32,416 bases of DNA from Spirulina subsalsa CS-330 (lineage in GTDB: Bacteria > Cyanobacteriota > Cyanobacteriia > Cyanobacteriales > Spirulinaceae): the NCBI RefSeq assembly GCF_028330765.1, contig NZ_JAQMTY010000170.1, positions 1-32,416 of the forward strand, written 5' to 3'. Numbering within the stretch: position 1 is the stretch's first letter; each line of letters starts with the position of its first letter. Shown in pieces: positions 7,841 to 14,133 of this stretch. The position numbers and the translations under genes were made by a program. Below the pieces are notes generated by a model, which saw only the letters and a program-made list of their open reading frames with translations, made no database searches and was not told the origin of the DNA.

Positions 7841-8746
7841 TCACTTACGTTGATCAATCCTTTGATTTTGCTCAGTCAACCATTGCCAAACCTGCTCAAA
7901 AAGATCGGGGTGGTCGGCATCAAACCAGTGGATTTCAGGATAGGCCCGGAACCATGTTCGCTGACGTTTGGCAAATTGGCGGGTATGGAGACTGATGCGA
8001 TCTCCTAATTCCGTCGGGGCGAACTCTCCTCGCAACAGGGCACAGACTTCGGCATAGCCTAGGGTGTTTAAGAGGGGTAACTCTTCGCCATAGCGTTGAC
8101 AGAGGGTTTCGACTTCTGCCACGAGTCCTTGCTCGATCATGGCTGTGGTGCGGGTTTGGATACGGTGATCGAGGCGATCGCAATCTAAACCAATCTGTAC
8201 GATCGGATAGGTGGGCGGATTTTCCCCCTGTTGTTGCGAGATTGGCAACCCGGTCACATAAAACACTTCGAGGGCGCGGATTGTGCGGGTGGCATCGTTG
8301 GGGTGAATTTTCTGGGCGGCATCGGAGTCAAGGTGTTGTAAAAGGCTGTAACGATAGGGTTGATCGAAGGATTGGAATTGCGATCGCAGCTCTGGATGGG
8401 GCGGCACACGGGGAATTTTGAGACCCTTCGTAATTGCCTTGATATACAGTCCCGTCCCCCCCACCAGGAGCGGCGGCGTTGCTGCGGTATTAATTACGGT
8501 CTGGGCTTGGTGTTGATACTCTGCCAGGGTCAAAACGTCCGTTGGTTCGCAGACATCAATGAGATAATGGGGCACTTGGGCCAATTCCCTCGCCGTCGGC
8601 TTGGCCGTGCCAATCGTAAACTCGCGGTACACCTGCCGCGAGTCTGCACTGATAATCACCGTCTGCAACCGTTGCGCGAGGCGTAACGCTAAACTCGATT
8701 TGCCGCTGGCCGTAGGCCCACAAACCACAATCAATCCTGAAACCAT
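7841..8746 (-). CDS. miaA: tRNA dimethylallyltransferase MiaA
   Basis: MiaA transfers a dimethylallyl group to N6 of A37 in tRNAs that read UNN codons. The 301-residue product has the P-loop GPTASGKSS (10-18), ISADSRQVY, the GTAKPT segment, YLIDVCEPTD, the LLVGGTGLYIKAI block and HPNDATRTIRALEV. All of these are conserved MiaA motifs. I start at the ATG at 8746 because it begins right before the P-loop as in the family. An upstream in-frame extension of 33 residues lacks family similarity. The gene is followed by an inverted repeat and a CRP-like site. Confidence 0.95.
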   Translation of the reverse strand: MVSGLIVVCGPTASGKSSLALRLAQRLQTVIISADSRQVYREFTIGTAKPTARELAQVPHYLIDVCEPTDVLTLAEYQHQAQTVINTAATPPLLVGGTGLYIKAITKGLKIPRVPPHPELRSQFQSFDQPYRYSLLQHLDSDAAQKIHPNDATRTIRALEVFYVTGLPISQQQGENPPTYPIVQIGLDCDRLDHRIQTRTTAMIEQGLVAEVETLCQRYGEELPLLNTLGYAEVCALLRGEFAPTELGDRISLHTRQFAKRQRTWFRAYPEIHWFDADHPDLFEQVWQWLTEQNQRIDQRK

Positions 8747-8969
8747 GCTGAACTCAATTGCGTGAAATGACGAATTCTCTTTAACCTGCCAAAAATGGCA
8801 TTCATTCCACCATAAACCCGGTATGCCGATGCAGTCGCCCCTCATCGTGGGCTAATCAATCCGCTTTGATTGGGAGAGGCGCGATAATCATGATTTAGAC
8901 TCGTTATATTGTGCAATCAAGGGTCTTTGAGTCTGAAACATTCTTGCCGTGCAGCCACTTGTCACACCT

Positions 8970-10169
8970 ATGCCGAATTTAATCGCCTACCTACAAACCC
9001 CTGCGGCCATTCGCGCCCAAGCAGAGCAGATGTTTCAACTGGCGCAACAGGATCAACTGAAGCATTTTCGTTACCATCCTGAGGCGATCGCTACCGTCAT
9101 CACCTATGTTTTGGCGAATCTCCGCAGTAACTATCCGGATTTGGATGTACCGTTTCATAGTCGGTGGCGGCATTTTGAGGTGGGAGGGTGCGATCGCCTC
9201 GCCCAACTTCAGACCCTGATCCCTCATCTCTCCCCCCGCGATCGCGTCAAAACGCTCTATGAATTAGCGATCGCCAGTGTCCTGCTCGATGCCGGTGCAG
9301 GGCCGAGTTGGCAGTATCGCGAAGCCGAAACCGGCCAAACCTGGCAACGCTCCGAAGGATTAGCGATCGCCAGTTTTCGGATGTTCATCGCAGGCGGCTT
9401 CAGTAGCGATCCAGAGCATCCCTATCAAGCCGATGCCGTGGGCTTACAGGCGATCACCCCGGAGCATCTCGCCCCCCATTTTCAAGTCACAGAGAATAAT
9501 GGTTTAGTGGGGATACAGGGGCGATCGCAACTCCTGCGCACCCTCGGCCACATCGTCGCCACCACCCCGGATGTATTCGGCAGCGAAACCCCCCGCCTCG
9601 GCAATCTCGTGGATTATCTCGTCCCCGTCGGAACCCAAACCCTCCCCGCCCCGAAAATTTTTGCCGCGATCATCACCTACTTCGGTCGCATTTGGCCGGG
9701 GCGCTTGGTCTTGGATGGGGTGAATTTAGGGGATGTGTGGTCACATTCCCAAGTGGGGTATGTGCCATTTCATAAATTGTCCCAATGGTTGACCTATTCA
9801 TTAATTGAGCCATTGGCCCATTTGGGGGTGAGGGTGACGAATTTAGATCAATTAACCGGGTTAGCAGAATACCGGAATGGCGGTCTCTGTCTAGATTTGG
9901 GCTTGCTGAGTTTAAAAGATCCAGGCCAAGCCGCTCACACCCATCGCCCCGATTCAGAATTGATTGTGGAATGGCGATCGCTCACCCTCGCCTGCCTAGA
10001 TCGGATCGCGGCCGGCATTCGCACCCAGTTGAACCAATCCGCCCAAGAACTCCCCCTCGTCAAAATCTTGCAAGGCGGCACTTGGGCCGCCGGGCGCAAA
10101 ATTGCCGCCGAATTGCGCATCGATGGCCGCCCGCCTCTACTAATCGAAAGTGACGGCACAGTCTTTTGA
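8970..10169 (+). CDS. DUF1688 family protein (URC4/Urg3-like)
   Basis: The 399-residue protein matches the DUF1688 family through blocks such as VLLDAGAGPSWQYREAETG, SEGLAIASFRMFIAGGFSS, LGNLVDYLVP and the C-terminal LLIESDGTVF. The family includes fungal URC4/Urg3, which is needed for the URC route of uracil catabolism. Its biochemical role is not settled. No other pyrimidine catabolism gene is visible here. I use the ATG at 8970, since the N-terminus then starts MPNLIAYLQTPAAIR. A GTG at 8949 is an alternative. The 3' end is abutted directly by a truncated DrmD-like fragment on the other strand. Confidence 0.85.
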   Translation: MPNLIAYLQTPAAIRAQAEQMFQLAQQDQLKHFRYHPEAIATVITYVLANLRSNYPDLDVPFHSRWRHFEVGGCDRLAQLQTLIPHLSPRDRVKTLYELAIASVLLDAGAGPSWQYREAETGQTWQRSEGLAIASFRMFIAGGFSSDPEHPYQADAVGLQAITPEHLAPHFQVTENNGLVGIQGRSQLLRTLGHIVATTPDVFGSETPRLGNLVDYLVPVGTQTLPAPKIFAAIITYFGRIWPGRLVLDGVNLGDVWSHSQVGYVPFHKLSQWLTYSLIEPLAHLGVRVTNLDQLTGLAEYRNGGLCLDLGLLSLKDPGQAAHTHRPDSELIVEWRSLTLACLDRIAAGIRTQLNQSAQELPLVKILQGGTWAAGRKIAAELRIDGRPPLLIESDGTVF

Positions 10170-10347
10170 AGATGTCAGCTAATTCACGTTCCCAGAATAC
10201 TGTTAGCGCTTGTCCTTGAGCATCATCATCTAAACAAGCCAGTGTGATTGTTGTATCTCCTTCAGGTTCCTCAGAGGGCGCAATACTTTCCACCAAATAA
10301 CGACGGGATCTCACCTGTACAACTTGACCGAGTGCTGGGGGTAGCAT
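10165..10347 (-). pseudogene. Truncated N-terminus of a DrmD-like DISARM SNF2 helicase
   Basis: On the minus strand an ATG at 10347 with a good AAGGAG site starts GQVVQVRSRRYLVESI, then TITLACLDDDAQGQALTVFW and ERELAD. This is the N-terminal segment I recognise from DrmD-type helicases of DISARM phage defence. Family-like sequence stops after about 60 residues, right at the stop codon of the convergent DUF1688 gene. The frame then runs on into antisense of that gene. The SNF2 helicase body of many hundreds of residues is absent. The ribosome site is still intact, so the truncation may be recent. Confidence 0.5.
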
Positions 10348-10390
10348 GACTCATGACTCCTTAGCATTGCCAGACAGCTTCTATCTCTTA

Positions 10391-10622
10391 GGATAGGCGC
10401 GGATCTGTCCTTTGCTTTCTTTGCCGTGGAGGTCAGAGCCGTGCGGATTGCAGACTCACCCATTGCGCCGGTGTTTGAGGTGATCACACGCCCGAACAAT
10501 ACTTCGTTAGCACATTGAAATGCCAATCCCGCGACCAGAGCCAATGGGAACATCTCACAGACTGGCTTCACACCACCGCCGATCAATACGAGACACTTCT
10601 CAAAGACATTTCTGAAGCATAA
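10391..10622 (+). pseudogene. Broken remnant of a DUF4268-like protein
   Basis: One frame reads FFAVEVRAVRIADSPIAPVF and continues EVITRPNN, matching the strand-rich end of the nuclease-like half of DUF4268 proteins. A second frame then takes over and reads SQWEHLTDWLHTTADQYETL before ending in TAA (10620-10622), like the C-terminal DUF4268 end. The two pieces are out of frame and much of the protein is missing, so this is a deletion or frameshift remnant. Such proteins are often found near restriction and defence genes. The identification is from remembered family patterns. Confidence 0.4.
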
Positions 10623-10740
10623 GGGTAATGGCTCTTACCTTGGACGAGGGGTTCTAGAAAAAATAACGGCTGTAATGGGTCTTCGAGATATGGGGTGATA
10701 AGGAAAAGTTATCAGCTAAAGCAAGATAAAAATTGTTACA

Positions 10741-11474
10741 CCATTTTGTTCTTGTTCTGCGGTTCCTTTGTTTATCGGCTTTTTGGAAGCCGGTGTTCCT
10801 TTAGGTGTGACCTTTTCCTATCTGATGGCAGCACCCATGGTCAATGAGGTTGCTGTCATCCTGCTCTGGGGATTGTTTGGCTTAAAGGTGATGCTGATCT
10901 ACATTGGCTTTGGTGTGGGTTTAGCGATCGCCTCTGGATATATCATCGGACTGATGAAATTGGAAAAATGGGTAGAACTTTTTGTTTGGCAACTGCAAAA
11001 ATCTCGCCAAGCCACAACTCTAGACGGGGAAAATACCCTAGAACCCGTGGTGTTAAGTTGGAAACAACGGTTTGAGCAAGGACAGTTTCAATCTAGCGAA
11101 ATTGTGCGATCGGTTTGGCTCTATGTGGTGATTGGCATTGCGATCGGTGCGGGAATTCATGGCTATGTGCCGACAGATTTTATCACCCAATAGGCAGGGG
11201 CAAATAATCCTTTTGCAGTACCGATCGCAATCATTTTGGTGTTCCACTCTATGCTAATATTGCAGGGGTCATGCCAATTACTGAAGCCTTAGTAAATAAG
11301 GGAATGCCAATAGGTACAGTTTTAGCTTTTACAATGGCGGTAACAGCACTATCTCTTCCTGAAATGGTGATTCTCAAAAAAGTCCTGCAACCAAAACTGT
11401 TAGCTATATTTATCGGGTTGATGACCGTTGGCATTATCAGTATTGGCTACATATTCAACGCCATAATTAATTGA
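10741..11474 (+). pseudogene. Decayed ArsP/DUF318-type permease
   Basis: The reading begins with PFCSCSAVPLFIGFLEAG, a hallmark of the permease family PF03773 (ArsP-type, linked to organoarsenical or metal export). The N-terminal third is missing. The first frame ends in TAG at 11191-11193, where the family-like sequence continues as AGANNPFAVPIAIIL, so the codon was probably TGG. About 50 nt later one base appears lost after ATTTTGG, since VPLYANIAGVMPITEAL resumes in another frame and runs to 11474. Truncation, nonsense codon and frameshift together make it nonfunctional. The DNA is visibly more AT-rich than the neighbours. Confidence 0.75.
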
Positions 11475-11501
11475 CTTGCTCCCTTACCATTGCGAAATTA
11501 T

Positions 11502-12023
11502 ATGATATTCAAAAAACCAATTCAGACCATATTACTAGGACTCATTCTCTTGTTTTGCCTCTTGCTTGGCATTGAGCAAAACCCGATTCTCGCAGCAACC
11601 CTCATAGAAACCAAACCAATCTTGCAAGAAAAAATGCAAGCAATGTCTGAAAAAACCGTGAATCTGGAATCAGGAATCGATCGCTTTCTCACATCAATTC
11701 CACCAGGCTATTACACGATCGCTAGTGTGGAAGAGTTAAAAAACCGATTAAAGAACCCTCAAACCGTGTTGGTGGATGTGCGAGAAGTCTCTGAGTATAA
11801 GTCTGGACATATACCTGATGCTATCAATATTCCGCTCCGAACCTTGGCTGATAAGCAAGATCTAATTCCACGAGATTGCTCTGTAGTTTTGTACTGTTCT
11901 TCTGGTTATCGATCGGCCATGGGGGTAATGACGCTGCACCTATTGGGCTATGAGAATGTGCAAGGTTTCCCACTTAGTTTTGCCGGTTGGCAAGGTGCAG
12001 GAGAGGCGATCGCATTTAATTAA
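11502..12023 (+). CDS. Exported single-domain rhodanese
   Basis: The 173-residue product starts with a hydrophobic signal segment (TILLGLILLFCLLLGIEQ) ending near ILAA, so it should act outside the cytoplasm. The rhodanese domain follows (about residues 68-170) with VLVDVREVSEYKSGHIPDA, INIPLR and the catalytic loop LYCSSGYRS around Cys132. The family transfers sulfane sulfur or binds oxyanions. Because it follows an ArsP-type permease pseudogene, a past role in metalloid handling is plausible but is inference. A TTG at 11490 is an alternative start. The gene itself appears intact. Confidence 0.82.
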   Translation: MIFKKPIQTILLGLILLFCLLLGIEQNPILAATLIETKPILQEKMQAMSEKTVNLESGIDRFLTSIPPGYYTIASVEELKNRLKNPQTVLVDVREVSEYKSGHIPDAINIPLRTLADKQDLIPRDCSVVLYCSSGYRSAMGVMTLHLLGYENVQGFPLSFAGWQGAGEAIAFN

Positions 12024-12069
12024 AATCCCGAATTTCACTCTGCAATTGCAAAAGAATTAAACTTACTTC

Positions 12070-12615
12070 ATGAGGACTTTTGTGATGAACTCTATCTGCT
12101 TTAACGGGTTTAAAATTAACCCTTTGCGCTGGCTTCTCGCTGTTTTACGCTGCGTTTCACTGCTTGCCTGGAGTCCCTTACCCACTTTTGCATCTGTGAC
12201 GCAAATCGAAGAATATCCAGGGCAGATGCTCTACCAATCTCGGCAAAATTTGCAAGATCAGGACGGAAACTCTTGGCAAGCGATCGCCTTTAAGCGTATC
12301 CATCCTGAAGGTAGTGCGATCGTTTCTCTGCGATTAATCGGCTTTTATGGTGCGGCAAAATTAGATCGTAATCAACCGCTGACTCTGACAACATCTCTGG
12401 GACAAACTCTAACTGCTAAAGATATTTCTAGCGAAATTTCTCAGGACACATCCACCCCAGCGAACGTTGGAGAATATGACATTAAGCTTGTGCTACCACA
12501 GTTAAAGGCAGAGATTACTCTGCAACTGACATTACCAACCATTGACGGTGAATCTGTCAGCTTGTCTGTTCCCTCTGCTGCAATTCAGGAATGGCAAACC
12601 CTAATTAGCCGTTGA
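12070..12615 (+). CDS. DUF3122-like exported protein
   Basis: This 181-residue protein has a hydrophobic N-terminal segment (WLLAVLRCVSLLAWSPLPTF, about residues 19-38) with a likely signal cleavage near FAS. The mature part is beta-rich, with QDQDGNSWQAIAFKRI and SAIVSLRLIGFYGAAKLD, which I recognise as a small cyanobacterial DUF3122-like family of unknown function. It sits 46 nt after the rhodanese gene in the same orientation and shares its AT-rich composition, so the two were probably acquired together. The start could also be Met6 at 12085. Confidence 0.65.
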   Translation: MRTFVMNSICFNGFKINPLRWLLAVLRCVSLLAWSPLPTFASVTQIEEYPGQMLYQSRQNLQDQDGNSWQAIAFKRIHPEGSAIVSLRLIGFYGAAKLDRNQPLTLTTSLGQTLTAKDISSEISQDTSTPANVGEYDIKLVLPQLKAEITLQLTLPTIDGESVSLSVPSAAIQEWQTLISR

Positions 12616-12656
12616 TAAAAACCTGACACAAACCTAAATTTTCCAAGGAGTCAGAA

Positions 12657-12974
12657 ATGAATACCCAAAACCCGAAAAACACTGCAACAATGCTGGTTGC
12701 CGACGACAAAGGTCTGCTGGCGATGGATGAAAGTAATCCAACCTGTAACAAACGATTTGCTCAGATGGGCATTCCCCAAACAGCGGTTCCTGCCGCCGTG
12801 TCGGGGATTACATTCTTGTCGGGCGGTCAATCTGCTGAACTAGCTTCGGCACGTTTGAATGCGATCAATCTTCGATTCAAAACGCCTTGGGCATTAACGT
12901 TTTCCTTTGGCCGCGCCATCCAGCAACCCGCCTTAGAGCTTTGGCAAGGTAAAGAGGCGGGTAGTACATTTTAG
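12657..12974 (+). pseudogene. Class I fructose-bisphosphate aldolase with internal deletion
   Basis: The 105-codon frame joins two distant parts of class I aldolase. Residues 1-42 contain the N-terminal block [18 protein letters not shown]. Residues 44-100 contain the C-terminal blocks [17 protein letters not shown] and [18 protein letters not shown]. Family members are about three times longer, and everything between, including the Schiff-base lysine region, is missing. The join keeps the frame open. The natural C-terminus is also lost after GKEA. A normal AAGGAG site precedes the ATG. It cannot be an active aldolase. Confidence 0.8.
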
Positions 12975-13189
12975 TAAAGGACAGAGAAAAAGATGGAATC
13001 TTCCTATTCTGACAGCTTCTCTCTTTCGATTAAGTGGTTTCGTTGAACCAAGAATCCCCTCGCCTTCAGGCAGGGGAGTGTCAATTACCTCTCTTCTATC
13101 ACCCTGGGAGATTTCAACGAGTTTTCGTGATCACAGCCAACGAAAGAATCAGCGTTTGAACCCACTCTGACAGAAGAGAGGTAAATTCC
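12975..13189. other. Intergenic stretch without a recognised gene
   Basis: About 215 nt lie between the aldolase remnant and the small ORF. I see no RNA gene or convincing promoter here. The motif ACCTCTCTTCTATC near 13087 is mirrored by GACAGAAGAGAGGT at 13169-13182, forming a long-range inverted repeat that ends at the ribosome site of the next ORF. Confidence 0.4.
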
Positions 13190-13441
13190 ATGACCATTAA
13201 CAACGGCGGAGTCCAATCTCTCTGCGATCGCATTGAATCCCTAGAGGCTGAAGTACAACAACTCCGAGCAGTTGTCGATGTGTTCGACAATATCCCGATC
13301 AGCCAATCGAGCGCAGCCCGTGTACTCAAGATCACCGCCCACACCGTGGGAAACAAGCGTCGTCATCCGGATTACGCCAGGGCTTTCACAACATCGGGAC
13401 GGGTCAAGCTCCACGCCTTCATGAAAATCTGGTCAGCATAG
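13190..13441 (+). CDS. Small hypothetical protein with coiled-coil N-terminus
   Basis: An 83-residue frame has a fair ribosome site (AGAGAGG, 9 nt before ATG) and is followed by a clear terminator. Residues 9-30 (LCDRIESLEAEVQQLRAVVD) predict a short coiled coil. The rest, with ISQSSAARVLKITAHTVG and a basic KRRHPDYARAF, looks like a DNA-binding helix-turn-helix. It may be an accessory gene of the element whose integrase remnant lies just downstream. No family is recognised. The opposite strand has an 80-codon frame, but it has no comparable signals. Confidence 0.55.
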   Translation: MTINNGGVQSLCDRIESLEAEVQQLRAVVDVFDNIPISQSSAARVLKITAHTVGNKRRHPDYARAFTTSGRVKLHAFMKIWSA

Positions 13442-13479
13442 CATTAGCCTGATCCGAGTAGTGTAGTTCAATCACAAAC

Positions 13480-13507
13480 GGCGACTTCTGGAACGTCGCC
13501 ATTTTTT
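13480..13507 (+). terminator. Rho-independent terminator after the small ORF
   Basis: GGCGAC (13480-13485) pairs with GTCGCC (13495-13500), and the hairpin is followed by ATTTTTT. It lies 38 nt after the stop of the small hypothetical gene. Confidence 0.8.
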
Positions 13508-13690
13508 CATGTCTTCCAACCCCGGCGGAGGTCTTCCTCTGAGATCCAACGATGGTATTGGCGAAAGTGTTCTCCCAATGAATGCCCCATAGGTGGCGAG
13601 AATGCCATAGGCCCACCGCCATCGCTTCGACTTGAAGAAATCAATCCCAGCAATAATCTCGGCTTCGTCACAACTCGGAAAACCCTGAAA
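13507..13690 (-). pseudogene. Tyrosine recombinase (integrase) remnant
   Basis: On the minus strand, one frame reads DEAEIIAGIDFFKSKRW and then RWAYGILATYG, which is the start of the catalytic domain of cyanobacterial tyrosine integrases. A second frame then reads MGHSLGEHFRQYHRWISEED to a stop (13507-13509), the C-terminal block containing the H-x-x-Tyr catalytic end. The two frames meet at TATGGGGC, so an internal deletion seems to have joined ATGGG-type microhomologies and removed the Arg/His core. The N-terminal half is also gone. The remnant starts 5 nt from the 3' end of tRNA-Leu, the classic position for an element integrated in a tRNA gene. Confidence 0.6.
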
Positions 13691-13694
13691 CGAT

Positions 13695-13779
13695 GGGGGC
13701 GGTGGGACTTGAACCCACACGTCTTTTTACGGACAACGGATTTTAAGTCCGCAGCGTCTACCATTCCGCCACGCCCCCA
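13695..13779 (-). tRNA. trnL-UAA: tRNA-Leu (UAA anticodon), no intron
   Basis: On the minus strand an 85-nt class II tRNA folds with a 7-bp acceptor stem (GGGGGCG with CGCCCCC) and A73. Its anticodon stem-loop is GCGGA-CTTAAAA-TCCGT with anticodon TAA. It has a long variable arm and a T arm with GGTTCAAGTCCC. CCA is not encoded. Cyanobacterial tRNA-Leu(UAA) genes often carry a group I intron in the anticodon loop, and here the loop is uninterrupted. A spurious ORF overlaps it on the same strand. Confidence 0.95.
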
Positions 13780-13901
13780 AGAGCATTGACAGGCTTCCAG
13801 TTTAGCAGCAAATTCCCCCCTCTGGATGGGGAAGAACCCTCAGAAAATCTAATCAATGTTCCCCTTGCCGTCCGATGGGTGTAATTGTTTATGATGGGGA
13901 A

Positions 13902-14093
13902 GACATTTGCTACCGCGTTGGTGACTGCCAATATCGTTTATTTGATCTATGCTTGAACTACTTGGGAGTCCTAATTGCTCGCGTTGCAGTAGACCGGGCT
14001 TGTACCCGGAAACTTAAAAACGCTGAGGCATCGACACCCACCTGGAATTTTCCAGGTCAAAAGCTGAGGTAAAACGGCGTGGCGGTAAATGCC
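13902..14093 (+). ncRNA. ssrS: 6S RNA
   Basis: 6S RNA mimics an open promoter and binds sigma-70 RNA polymerase holoenzyme. The 3' half shows the conserved order ACTTAAAAACGCTGAGGCAT, CGACACCCACCTGG, a hairpin CCTGGAA-TT-TTCCAGG, and AAAAGCTGAGG. The ends pair in a long rod: GACATT with AATGCC and TACCGC (13911-13916) with GCGGTA (14082-14087). A second hairpin is CCGGG-CTTGTA-CCCGG. The length of about 190 nt is right for the family. A T-tailed terminator follows 11 nt later. The exact 5' end is approximate. A 65-codon frame over it is a shadow. Confidence 0.85.
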
Positions 14094-14103
14094 TTGATGT
14101 GAG

Positions 14104-14127
14104 AAGTCCCTGTCATAGGGACTTTTT
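14104..14127 (+). terminator. Terminator of 6S RNA
   Basis: AAGTCCCT (14104-14111) pairs perfectly with AGGGACTT (14117-14124) around a 5-nt loop and continues into TTTTT. It directly follows the 6S RNA rod and precedes the stop of the convergent SLH gene. Confidence 0.85.
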
Positions 14128-14133
14128 CACGTT

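Noticed and set aside
10311-10586. 91-codon minus-strand ORF
   Set aside because: It is antisense to the DUF4268-like remnant and overlaps the start and ribosome site of the DrmD-like fragment; no family resemblance.
11178-11200. TAG inside the permease as a recoded or readthrough codon
   Set aside because: The same gene also lacks its N-terminus and has a frameshift about 50 nt later, so ordinary decay explains the stop.
13507-13764. 85-codon minus-strand ORF starting MVDAADLKSV
   Set aside because: Its first third is a translation of tRNA-Leu; only the C-terminal block after it is real, as part of the integrase remnant.
13875-14072. 65-codon plus-strand ORF
   Set aside because: It lies across the 6S RNA, whose conserved core and rod pairing explain the sequence, and it has no ribosome site or protein similarity.
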